From: CAZQVN01 sp964596775
GTDB taxonomy: Bacteria > Eisenbacteria > RBG-16-71-46 > JABDJR01 > JAWXBZ01
NCBI GenBank assembly: GCA_964596775.1
Contig: CAZQVN010000031.1
Coordinates: 1 to 41,160 of the forward strand
Direction: 5' to 3'
DNA length: 41,160 bases
The position numbers and the translations under genes were made by a program. Positions 25,574 to 33,226 of this stretch are shown here, one piece after another; the stretch's first letter is position 1; the number at the start of each line of letters is the position of its first letter. Under the pieces are notes generated by a model that searched no databases, was not told the DNA's origin, and saw nothing but the letters and a program-made list of their open reading frames with translations.

Positions 25574-27031
25574 ATGGAAATTCTTCCGGACCACTCGGGG
25601 TCGCTTCCGGCGGACATCTCCTTGAAAAAATCGGCGCAGCGTCCTTTCGTCCGCGGCGTCATGGCTCTCGTCGCGTCGGCCGGACCGGCTCTGGCTTTGT
25701 GGCTGCTGGTCCAGTCTCCCCGGAGCGGAGATCCGGTGTCTCTGTTCGCATGGATGCTATCCTTCCTGCTCGCCGACGCACTCTGGTTTCGTGCGCCTGC
25801 GGGCCGGCTGCTGTTCAGCATGTCGCCGGCCCTGCATATGGCGGGTATCGTCTGCCTGGCGCGTCCCGAACTTCTTGCGGCGGCATGGTTGAGCCACGTC
25901 CTCGCCGGAGTTGCCATGCACAGGCAAGGACGGTCGTGGGCGGTCTTCAACGGCGGCAGGGCGGTGCTGGTGCTGGCGGCGTCCGGCCTGGTCTTCGACC
26001 TGGTCCGGTCCGGTCTCCAGGGAATGTCCATTTCGACGCCCCTCATGTCGGAAAGCATCGGACTGGCGGCGGCCTGTATTGTCCACTGGAGCCTTGTGAC
26101 CTTTTCGGCGGCACTGCTTCTGGCAGCCGGGAGCGGGGAGGACCTGAACCGGACGTTGCGGGAACGGATCCTGAACAGTGAAAACCAGGTGGGACTCGGT
26201 TCGATGTACCTCATGGCGCCCATGGGCGCCGTCACGTTTCATGCAATCGGACTGTACGGTCTCGTCCTGTTCCTGCTCCCGCTCGTGGTGGTCCGGTCCT
26301 ACTGGAAGCGGACCATGGACCTGGGCGAAATGAAGGGGCTGACCCGGACGCTGGTGCCGATGGCATCGGCCGGTCATGCGGCGGTCTCGGCCGGAACCCG
26401 GCTTCATGACCACACGGCGGCGGTGGCGACTGAACTCCATCGCATCGTCGAGGCCGGAACGGACATGGACGCGGACACGCTCCGGTCCAGGCTGTCGGAA
26501 CTCGCGGGCCAGGTGCACGCGATGAGCGACATCAGCCGGGGCCTGATGGACGTTTCCTGGTCCGTCAGCCGGAGGGAACCGGTGGATATCGGGGCGCTGG
26601 CCAGGATCGTGTGCGAGCGGGTGACCGCGGACACCGGCGCACGGATCGACGTGGTGGAACCGAGGGCGGTCCGGGGGCCGGTGCTCGTGGACCCCATGCA
26701 GATCGAACGCCTTCTGAAGGACGTCCTCCACCAGGCGGTGACGTTCTCCGCTCCGGAAGGGGAGCAGGCCCGCAAGGTCCACCTGAGTGTCTGCGGGGAG
26801 AGCCCGGACGAACTGCGGTTCGAGGTGGACTGCCTGGGAAAACTGCCCTGCGCGGTGTCCTCGGCCCCGGTCGGCGCCGACGAGGCGGCCCGGATCGGGG
26901 GGCGCATCCCCGCGGCGCACCGGATCGCCCGCGGTCACGGAGGCGACCTTTTCGTGGAAGCGCCGGCCGCCCATCGATTCCGGATCGTCGCCGTACTCCG
27001 GGGAACCGACCCGACCAGGGCCGCCGCATAG
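25574..27031 (+). CDS. degenerate membrane histidine-kinase paralogue (probable pseudokinase)
   Basis: 485 residues from ATG at 25574 with AAAGGAG upstream. The N-terminal ~28-245 is a multi-helix membrane domain, parallel to that of the kinase at 22781-24256. The dimerisation helix keeps a histidine (TRLHDHTAAVATELHRI, His278) and the linker matches its paralogue closely (DISRGLMDVSWSVSRREPV). The ATPase domain has lost its essential parts: the N-box asparagines align with Asp and Gln (LLKDVLHQAV), the G1 DxGxG is replaced by DCLGKLP, and the G2 GxGxGL is absent, while the trailing ARGHGGDLFVEAP remains. It therefore probably cannot bind ATP in the normal way and may act as a scaffold or inhibitor of the active kinase. 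The frame is intact, so it is not a decaying pseudogene. Confidence 0.82.
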   Translation: MEILPDHSGSLPADISLKKSAQRPFVRGVMALVASAGPALALWLLVQSPRSGDPVSLFAWMLSFLLADALWFRAPAGRLLFSMSPALHMAGIVCLARPELLAAAWLSHVLAGVAMHRQGRSWAVFNGGRAVLVLAASGLVFDLVRSGLQGMSISTPLMSESIGLAAACIVHWSLVTFSAALLLAAGSGEDLNRTLRERILNSENQVGLGSMYLMAPMGAVTFHAIGLYGLVLFLLPLVVVRSYWKRTMDLGEMKGLTRTLVPMASAGHAAVSAGTRLHDHTAAVATELHRIVEAGTDMDADTLRSRLSELAGQVHAMSDISRGLMDVSWSVSRREPVDIGALARIVCERVTADTGARIDVVEPRAVRGPVLVDPMQIERLLKDVLHQAVTFSAPEGEQARKVHLSVCGESPDELRFEVDCLGKLPCAVSSAPVGADEAARIGGRIPAAHRIARGHGGDLFVEAPAAHRFRIVAVLRGTDPTRAAA

Positions 27032-27116
27032 CCGACCCGGGAATGCCGGAACATGGAGGGTTGCGAGGCCGCGCCGGCAGCGGGATCTCTCGCATGTGCC
27101 CATCGCGGCCCCTCCC

Positions 27117-27145
27117 TTGACGCCTCCCCCCGTGCCTGATAGGTT
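27117..27145 (+). promoter_or_regulatory. candidate sigma-70-type promoter for the four-gene membrane operon
   Basis: TTGACG, exactly 17 bases, then TAGGTT, about 60 bases upstream of the first start codon. The -35 is near consensus, the -10 is weak. It is the best match in the 174-base gap before the operon. Confidence 0.45.
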
Positions 27146-27205
27146 TCCGCGTCCTGTTCCGCGAAGTTCATGTCACACACAGCCGACGCGAGGTGGGGGA
27201 ATGGA

Positions 27206-28090
27206 ATGCCAGATCGCCTGAGAGCCCGGATACGAGCCGTGCTGTCCGCGATGCTGCTTTCCGCGCTGACGGCGGCACCGGCCCTGGCCCAGGATGGCTC
27301 CGGAACGCGGACCGTGATGGGTTTCGCGGTGGACCGTCTCAACATCTTCCTCCCCATCCTCCTCTTCACGACGTTCATCCTCATCTTCATCAGGCAGGCC
27401 CAGACCGGAAAGACGCTGTTCATCCGGACCATCCCCGGCCTCGACGCGGTCGAGGAGGCGATCGGGCGCGCCACCGAAATGGGGAAGCCGATCCTCTACG
27501 TTCCGGGCATCGACGACGCCACGAACATCCAGACGATCTACTCGATGATCATCCTGAACCACGTGGCCAAGCGGGTGGCGGCTTACGAAACGCCGCTGAT
27601 CGTGCCGGTGGGGAAGGCCTTCGTCGTTCCGCTGGCCGAGGAGTCGGTAAAGGCGGGTTACATGAGCGCGGGGCGGCCCGACAGCTACAACCCGGCAAAC
27701 GTCCGGTTCCTCTCCGAGGAGCAGTTCGCCTTCACGGCCGCCATCAACGGGATCATGCACCGCGAGAAGCCGGCGGCCAACCTGTACCTCGGCTCGTTCT
27801 TCGCGGAGAGTCTCGTGCTCGCCGAAACGGGGTTCCAGACCGGGGCCATCCAGATCGCCGGCACGGCGAACATCCACCAGCTCCCGTTCTTCGTGGTGGC
27901 CTGCGACTACGCGCTGATCGGCGAGGAGTTCTTTGCGGCCACCGCCTACCTGGCCCGCGAGCCGAAGCTGGTGGGAACGCTCAAGGGCACCGACTACATG
28001 AAGGCGGCGATCATGGCCGTGCTGGTCATCGGCGCCATACTCGAAACCATGAACATCACCGGCTTCACCGCCTGGATGCAGCCGAGGTAA
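27206..28090 (+). CDS. membrane-anchored protein, DUF6754-like; first gene of a four-gene membrane operon
   Basis: 294 residues from the ATG at 27206, chosen because it puts a signal peptide at the N-terminus (VLSAMLLSALTAAPALA, cleavage before QDG); an ATG at 27170 is the alternative. A TM helix follows (LPILLFTTFILIFI), then a soluble domain with GKPILYVPGIDDATNIQTIY, ETPLIVPVGKAFVVPLAEES and NLYLGSFFAESLVLAETG, and a C-terminal TM helix (~265-285). I associate this pattern with the uncharacterised DUF6754 family (name from memory). Function unknown. The next gene starts 9 bases after its stop. Confidence 0.85.
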   Translation: MPDRLRARIRAVLSAMLLSALTAAPALAQDGSGTRTVMGFAVDRLNIFLPILLFTTFILIFIRQAQTGKTLFIRTIPGLDAVEEAIGRATEMGKPILYVPGIDDATNIQTIYSMIILNHVAKRVAAYETPLIVPVGKAFVVPLAEESVKAGYMSAGRPDSYNPANVRFLSEEQFAFTAAINGIMHREKPAANLYLGSFFAESLVLAETGFQTGAIQIAGTANIHQLPFFVVACDYALIGEEFFAATAYLAREPKLVGTLKGTDYMKAAIMAVLVIGAILETMNITGFTAWMQPR

Positions 28091-28099
28091 TCGCCGCCG

Positions 28100-28753
28100 A
28101 TGAAGCGTGAAATCCCGATTCTCCTGGCCATGATCATCGGCTGGACCATGGTTTCCGAGTTCTTCTTTCCCGGCCTCGAAGGGGTGGCCCGGACGACCCG
28201 CGACTGGACGCTCATTCTCATCGCGGTGTCGCAGATTCTCGGCGTGGCCAACGTGGGCAAGATCAACCTGGAAAAAGTCTCGCGCCGCCGGCCGGACTGG
28301 ATCTATTCCATCGTCCTGATCGTCGGCATGACGGCGATGCTCATTTTCGGCCTGATGCCCACCAACACCCAGGGCTCGATCTTCGGCTTCCGCCCCGGCG
28401 GCATCGATGAGGGTACCTACTTCAACCAGCTGTACCTCAAGATCTACGTCCCGATGCAGGCCACGATGTTTTCGCTGCTCGCGTTCTTCATCGCATCGGC
28501 CGCGTTCCGGGCCTTCAAGATCCGGACCGTCGAGGCCACGCTTCTGGCGGTCACGGCGGTGATCATCATGATCGGCCGCGTGCCGATCGGTTCGGCCATG
28601 TGGGAGGGGATGCCCGGCCTGACGACCTGGATCATGAACGTGCCGAACCTGGCCGCCAAGCGCGCCATCCTGATCGGCGCGGCACTCGGCGCGATCGCCA
28701 CGGGGATGAAGATCATCCTGGGACTCGAACGCAACTACCTGGGAGAGCAGTAG
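28100..28753 (+). CDS. multi-pass membrane protein of the four-gene operon
   Basis: 217 residues, ATG at 28100. About six hydrophobic segments: IPILLAMIIGWTMVSEFFF, WTLILIAVSQILGVANVG, WIYSIVLIVGMTAMLIFGLM, MQATMFSLLAFFIASAAF, TLLAVTAVIIMIG and AILIGAALGAIATGMKII. An extra-membrane loop (GSIFGFRPGGIDEGTYFNQL) is conserved-looking and polar. No enzyme or transporter motif recognised. The gene sits 9 bases after and 2 bases before its neighbours, so a stable complex with them is likely (inference). Confidence 0.85.
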   Translation: MKREIPILLAMIIGWTMVSEFFFPGLEGVARTTRDWTLILIAVSQILGVANVGKINLEKVSRRRPDWIYSIVLIVGMTAMLIFGLMPTNTQGSIFGFRPGGIDEGTYFNQLYLKIYVPMQATMFSLLAFFIASAAFRAFKIRTVEATLLAVTAVIIMIGRVPIGSAMWEGMPGLTTWIMNVPNLAAKRAILIGAALGAIATGMKIILGLERNYLGEQ

Positions 28754-28755
28754 CC

Positions 28756-29583
28756 GTGGCCGCCTCGTTCACCGAACGCCTGGAAAAGCTCGACCGGCGC
28801 ATCGTGTTCATCTTCATCTGGCTGGCCGTGTCGCTGCCGATCTTCGTGAAGCTGGACCTGCCGATCGGCACGAGCCCCGAAGTGGGCACCTATTTCAGCA
28901 CCATTGAAAAGCTCAACGAAGGGGACATCGTCCTCTTTCCCGCCGACTTCGACCCGGGCAGCGTGGCCGAACTCGAACCGATGATGCGCGCCACGCTCAC
29001 GCACCTGTTCCGCAAGAACGTCAAGGTGATCTGCTTCACGCTGTGGCCGACCGGGCCGGGCGTCGTCGAGCAGATCCTCCGGGACATGGGCGACAAGATG
29101 GGCAAGACGTACGGCACCGACTACGTGTTTCTCGGTTTCAAGGAGGGGCGCGAGGTCATCATGGTGCAGATCGCCAACAGCTTCCGGGGAGTGTTTCCCC
29201 AGGATTTCGCGGGCAAGCCGGTTTCCGGGTTTCCGCTCATGGGCGAGGCGGACAAGCTGACCGACACGAAACTCATGGTCAACATTTCCGCCGGTTACCC
29301 GGGAACAAAAGAGTGGGTCCAGCAGGTCCGCACCCGGTTCAGCGTTCCGATGCTGTCCGGCTGCACCGCGGTGTCCACGCCCGAGTACTACCCCTACTAC
29401 CAGTCGGGGCAGCTCTCCGGGCTGCTCGGCGGGCTGGCCGGCGCCGCGGAGTACGAATCCCTGATCGGCGTCGAGGGCACGGCCACGCTCGGGATGCCCC
29501 CGCAGTCCCTCGGCCACGTGGCCATCGTGGCGTTCATCCTCCTCGGCAACATTCTGTTCACCATCAACCGCAGGAAGAGCTGA
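28756..29583 (+). CDS. bitopic membrane protein with large soluble domain, four-gene operon
   Basis: 275 residues from the GTG at 28756, 2 bases after the preceding stop; the frame is open upstream inside the previous gene but without support. One TM helix near the N-terminus (IVFIFIWLAVSLPIFV), a soluble domain of ~210 residues (EGDIVLFPADFDPGSVAELE, FRKNVKVICFTLWPTGPGVV, YVFLGFKEGREVIMVQIANS) and a C-terminal TM helix (HVAIVAFILLGNILFTI). The beginning of the soluble domain has an alpha/beta look. TPEYYPYYQSGQLSGLLGGL near the end is rich in Tyr and Gly. No family recognised. Confidence 0.85.
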   Translation: MAASFTERLEKLDRRIVFIFIWLAVSLPIFVKLDLPIGTSPEVGTYFSTIEKLNEGDIVLFPADFDPGSVAELEPMMRATLTHLFRKNVKVICFTLWPTGPGVVEQILRDMGDKMGKTYGTDYVFLGFKEGREVIMVQIANSFRGVFPQDFAGKPVSGFPLMGEADKLTDTKLMVNISAGYPGTKEWVQQVRTRFSVPMLSGCTAVSTPEYYPYYQSGQLSGLLGGLAGAAEYESLIGVEGTATLGMPPQSLGHVAIVAFILLGNILFTINRRKS

Positions 29584-29585
29584 CG

Positions 29586-30281
29586 ATGGTTTTCGCGACC
29601 GACGCCTGGATCTGGATCGAGGCCCTGGTGACCCTGGCCATCTTCTCCTATCTCTACAGGGACAACCCGATCTACAAGCTGGCCGAGTACCTGTTCGTGG
29701 GCGTTGCGGCCGGCTACTACGTGGCCATCCAGTTCCGGAACGTGCTCCAGCCGAACCTGATCAATCCGCTGCTCGAGGGGCCGCAGGGGTTCGGCTACGT
29801 TCTGTACATCATTCCGCTCATCCTGGCGCTGATGATGCTGACCCGTCTCGTTCCCCAGATGGCCTGGCTGTCGCGATGGCCGATCGGCATGATGGTGGGT
29901 TCGTTCGCCGGCCTCGCCATCATCGGAAACGCCCAGGGCGACTTCATCAGCCAGGTCCAGGCGAACCTGCTCCCGATCATCGACAGCACGGCGGTCACCG
30001 CGTTCTCGAACGCCACCGGCCTGACGAACAAGTTCATCGCGTTCCTCTGGCTGTTCGGCAACGCGATGCTCATTTTCGGCCTGCTGTCCACGCTCGTGTT
30101 CTTCTTCTTTTCCACGGAGCACCGGGGGGCGGTGGGCGCCACCGCCAAGGTCGGGATCTACTTCCTGATGCTCTCCTTCGGCGCGTCGTTCGGCTTCACG
30201 GTCATGGCCCGCATCTCGCTGCTCCTCGAACGGTTGACGTTCCTCTACGGGGACTGGCTGGGGCTGTCGATCCTCCGTTAG
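29586..30281 (+). CDS. multi-pass membrane protein, last of the four-gene operon
   Basis: 231 residues from ATG at 29586, 2 bases after the preceding stop. Six to seven hydrophobic segments, including IWIEALVTLAIFSYLY, AEYLFVGVAAGYYVAIQF, VLYIIPLILALMMLTRL, WPIGMMVGSFAGLAIIG, AFLWLFGNAMLIFGLLSTLV and IYFLMLSFGASFGFTVMARI. Polar loops carry DFISQVQANLLPIID. The lipM-like gene follows 25 bases later and may share the transcript. I do not recognise a family; as an operon the four products look like subunits of one membrane complex. Confidence 0.85.
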   Translation: MVFATDAWIWIEALVTLAIFSYLYRDNPIYKLAEYLFVGVAAGYYVAIQFRNVLQPNLINPLLEGPQGFGYVLYIIPLILALMMLTRLVPQMAWLSRWPIGMMVGSFAGLAIIGNAQGDFISQVQANLLPIIDSTAVTAFSNATGLTNKFIAFLWLFGNAMLIFGLLSTLVFFFFSTEHRGAVGATAKVGIYFLMLSFGASFGFTVMARISLLLERLTFLYGDWLGLSILR

Positions 30282-30306
30282 CGACCGCGCCCGGCCTGCG
30301 GGTTTC

Positions 30307-31143
30307 ATGAACTGGACGTTCCTCCTCACGCCGCCGCGCCCCGCCGCCGCGCAGATGGCCATCGACCACGGGCTTCTCGAGTCCCTTGCGACCGGCGCGT
30401 CCGGCCCGGTGTTCCGTCTCTACACCTGGCGACCTCCGGCCGTTTCCCTCGGCGTCCACCAGGACCCCGACCGTGAAGTGGACCGGGCGGCCCTCTCCGC
30501 CCGCGGCGTGGACCTCGTCGTCCGCCCGACCGGGGGGAGGGCGATCTATCACGACGAGGAGCTCACGTACGCCGTGGTCTGCGCCACCGACGATCCCGTT
30601 TTCGGCGGTTCGATCACGGCGAGCCACGCGGCGATCAGCCGGGTGTTCCAGGCGGCGCTCTCGAGGCTCGGAGTGGCGGCAGCGATGGGGCCGCCGGGAG
30701 CAACGCCCGATGAACCGGCCGGCGCGGCGTGCGCGCCGGATCCCGGCGGCGCTCCGGCGACCGGCTCTTCCCTCGCCTGCCCGCCGGGCTCGGCCCGCCG
30801 CGACCGCTCGGTTCCGTCTCCCTGCTTCGACTCGGCCACGCGCACCGAACTCACCGTGAACGGCCGGAAGATCCTCGGCAGCGCGCAGCGCCGCACCGGC
30901 GCGGCGTTTCTCCAGCACGGGTCGCTGCTCCTCGGCGACGCGCACCTTCAACTGGTCGACTTTCTCCCGGTGAGCGCGGAGGTCCGGGAGCGGCTGCGCC
31001 GGGACCTGGAACGGAAGACGACGACGGTTGCGCGGGAGACGGGGCGGTGGGTTCCGGTCGAGGAGGTGGTGGCGGCCACGACCGCGGCGCTGGGGGAAAC
31101 CCTGGGCCGGTCGAGCCTCAGGTTCGAAGAGGGGCCGCAGTAA
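30307..31143 (+). CDS. lipM: lipoate/octanoate transferase, LipM/LplA family
   Basis: 278 residues, ATG at 30307. Matches the BPL/LplA catalytic fold: VFRLYTWRPPAVSLGVHQ, the diagnostic VVRPTGGRAIYHDEELTYAV, and NGRKILGSAQRRTGAAFLQH. A cysteine in SPCFDSATRTELTVNGRKIL occupies the position of the catalytic Cys of LipM octanoyltransferases, which favours octanoyl-ACP transfer to GcvH or E2 domains over ATP-dependent lipoate ligation. An unusual ~45-residue Ala/Pro/Gly-rich insert (from ~135 to ~180) separates the two halves; it is probably a flexible loop. It lies downstream of the membrane operon, with no obvious functional link. Confidence 0.85.
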   Translation: MNWTFLLTPPRPAAAQMAIDHGLLESLATGASGPVFRLYTWRPPAVSLGVHQDPDREVDRAALSARGVDLVVRPTGGRAIYHDEELTYAVVCATDDPVFGGSITASHAAISRVFQAALSRLGVAAAMGPPGATPDEPAGAACAPDPGGAPATGSSLACPPGSARRDRSVPSPCFDSATRTELTVNGRKILGSAQRRTGAAFLQHGSLLLGDAHLQLVDFLPVSAEVRERLRRDLERKTTTVARETGRWVPVEEVVAATTAALGETLGRSSLRFEEGPQ

Positions 31144-31189
31144 CCGCAATCGCCGGCGTGACGGTGCGATATCCCCGCGTCGGAATGGG

Positions 31190-32128
31190 TCAGTCGCCGG
31201 CCGGCCAGAGCCACGCGGCGCCGCGCACGCCCCCGGCATCCCCATGCGCGGGGGGTTGGAGCGCCGTGTCGACCCGTTCGGAGAACACGTACTGCCCCCA
31301 GGCTGCCGGAACCTCGTCGTACAGCGACCGGATCCGGGACAGGCCGCCCCCGAGCACGATCACGTCCGGATCGAGAATGTTGATGACATGGGCGAGTGAT
31401 CGCGCCAGGCGATCCGTATAGCGGGTGAGCGTGGCCCGGGCGGCGGGATCTCCGGTCCGGGCAAGGCGGGCGATCTCCTCCGCGGTGTGCGCCCCGCCCG
31501 CCGTCGACGGACTCGCCCCCTCGACCGGCATGCCGCGATCCGCCGCGTGATCCCGGGCGAGCCCCGGCCCGGACAGGAACGTCTCGATGCATCCGTTTTT
31601 TCCGCAGTAGCAGGGGGGACCCGGGCGTTCCTCGTCGCGCGGCCAGGGGAGCGGGTTGTGGCCCCATTCGCCGGCGATCGCGTTCGGTCCGGTGAGCACG
31701 CGCCCGTCCACCACGATGCCGGCACCGGTGCCCGTGCCGAGGATCACGCCGAAGACGGTGCGCCGTCCCGCCCCCGATCCGTCCACCGCCTCGGACAGCG
31801 CGAAGCAGTTCGCGTCGTTTTCGATCCGCACCCGGCGCCCGATCACGGCCTCCAGGTCCTGCCGGAGCGGCTTCCCGTTGAGCCAGGTGGAATTGGAATT
31901 CCGGAGCAGGCCGCCGGACGGGGCGATCGCGCCGGGCGTGCCGATGCCGACCGTTCCGGTGGCGCCGGTCGCTGCTTCCGCTTCGGCAACCAGGCCCGCG
32001 ATCGCGCCGAGCGTGGCCGCATAGTCGTCTCGGGGCGCGGAGATGCGGCGACGGAAGAGTTCCCGCCCGTCCGCACCCAGGGCGAGGACCTCAATTTTGG
32101 TGCCGCCGAGATCGATGCCGATGCGCAG
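31190..32128 (-). CDS. mak: ROK-family fructokinase (Mak-like), CTG start
   Basis: 312 residues when started at CTG 32128. Phosphorylates fructose (or a related hexose) with ATP in the cytoplasm. N-terminal phosphate-binding RIGIDLGGTKIEVLALG; sugar site RIENDANCFALSEA and GPNAIAGEWGHNPLPW; adenosine/phosphate loop VILGTGTGAGIVVDG; ROK zinc site CYCGKNGCIE; VINILDPDVIVLGGGLS near the end. The sequence follows E. coli Mak (YajF) closely from memory, and that protein begins with Met directly before RIGIDLGGTK. Here no ATG, GTG or TTG exists between the in-frame TGA upstream and this point, but GGAGG lies 6 bases before CTG. A GTG at 31846 would cut off the whole N-terminal domain. Confidence 0.88.
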   Translation of the reverse strand: MRIGIDLGGTKIEVLALGADGRELFRRRISAPRDDYAATLGAIAGLVAEAEAATGATGTVGIGTPGAIAPSGGLLRNSNSTWLNGKPLRQDLEAVIGRRVRIENDANCFALSEAVDGSGAGRRTVFGVILGTGTGAGIVVDGRVLTGPNAIAGEWGHNPLPWPRDEERPGPPCYCGKNGCIETFLSGPGLARDHAADRGMPVEGASPSTAGGAHTAEEIARLARTGDPAARATLTRYTDRLARSLAHVINILDPDVIVLGGGLSRIRSLYDEVPAAWGQYVFSERVDTALQPPAHGDAGGVRGAAWLWPAGD

Positions 32129-32134
32129 GACGGG

Positions 32135-32139
32135 CCTCC
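32135..32139 (-). promoter_or_regulatory. ribosome-binding site deciding the CTG start of mak
   Basis: GGAGG on the minus strand, separated by six bases from the CTG at 32128-32126. It is the evidence that translation starts at CTG. Confidence 0.75.
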
Positions 32140-32345
32140 GTGAGTCGGAATGACGACAGGTCGTTCGAGCGTGGCTCCGCGTGTATCATAGGAGTTTGTC
32201 CCGCGAATCGCCATGAGCGGCCCGTCGGCGCCGCTTTTCGGGAACTCCGGCGCCCCGGATCGCATTGTCGACCCGTGTGAAGCCGGATCGGGGAGGGAGT
32301 CTCTCCGCAATCCCGGTGATCCCCCCGCAACAGTCCGGAGGACAG

Positions 32346-33197
32346 GTGAACAGAGCACGACTGGCACTGGTGTTCCTGATGATTCTCGCGTCGACCGAGG
32401 CCCGGGGCGGAGCCTGGATCCGCGACCCCGGTTCGATATACGCCCGGACGGCGCTCAGTCTTCTGAACAGCGACGCGTTCTACACGCGCGACGGCCGCAG
32501 CATCGAAACCGCCGACTTCCGTTCCGCCTCGCTCGATCTCTACGCGGAGCTGGGGCTAGGCTCCGGATTCGACGGCGTTCTCACGTTTCCGCTCTACCGC
32601 AGGTTCGCGTTCGAAACGTCCGAGGCGTCGTCCGGAATCGGCGACCTCGGTCTGGAACTCCGGCGGTCCGTTCTGGACGGCGGCGTTCCGGTCGCTCTGG
32701 GACTCGGCGTCGACCTTCCCACCGGCGATGAAGACGGCACGACGCCGCTCAAGGGGGAGAGTGGAGCTTCCGGCGGAACGATCCGATTGCCGACCGGTGA
32801 CGGCGAGACGAATGTCCGGGCCACGCTGTACGTGTCCCGGTCGCTGGATCCGGTTGCCGCCTGGGTCTCCGCCGAGGCGGGCTACAACCTGCGTACCCGT
32901 GGATTCACCGACGAGTACCGGTTCGCCTTTCAGGCCGGTTTCGCTCCGGTCGACCCGCTGCTGCTGACCGTGCATCTGCGCGGCCGCGGGCCCGTGACGG
33001 TGCCGGACAGGAACCGGGCCGCCGGAGTCTCCAACGGTCTCGGCGAGGGGGTTCAGTACTCGGGCCTGGGAGGCGGCGCATCCCTCCGGGTTGCGCCCGG
33101 AGTCTTTCTCGGCGCGGACGTGTTCACGACCGTGGGTCGCGTCACCAATATCTACGGCGGGCGTAACCTCGTCCTCGGCCTGTCCTGCGAACTCTGA
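32346..33197 (+). CDS. outer-membrane beta-barrel protein (transporter-like, unknown)
   Basis: 283 residues from GTG at 32346 with GGAGGA upstream; the frame is open further upstream to 32265, but the signal peptide (ARLALVFLMILASTEARGG) starts here. The mature chain has strand-rich segments with alternating hydrophobics (SLDLYAELGLGSGFDGVLTF, VPVALGLGVDLPTGDEDGTT, VAAWVSAEAGYNLRTRG) typical of small outer-membrane barrels of the MetA-pathway/phenol-degradation type. It ends in LVLGLSCEL, without terminal aromatic residue. The DM13-like lipoprotein gene follows 29 bases later, so the two may be co-expressed. Substrate unknown. Confidence 0.75.
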   Translation: MNRARLALVFLMILASTEARGGAWIRDPGSIYARTALSLLNSDAFYTRDGRSIETADFRSASLDLYAELGLGSGFDGVLTFPLYRRFAFETSEASSGIGDLGLELRRSVLDGGVPVALGLGVDLPTGDEDGTTPLKGESGASGGTIRLPTGDGETNVRATLYVSRSLDPVAAWVSAEAGYNLRTRGFTDEYRFAFQAGFAPVDPLLLTVHLRGRGPVTVPDRNRAAGVSNGLGEGVQYSGLGGGASLRVAPGVFLGADVFTTVGRVTNIYGGRNLVLGLSCEL

Positions 33198-33226
33198 AAT
33201 CCGATTCTCTCCGGAGGAATTCGACC

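Noticed and set aside
31843..32367. Minus-strand frame over the start of the fructokinase gene
   Set aside because: It is out of frame with the conserved ROK N-terminus; the true frame is intact from the CTG at 32128.
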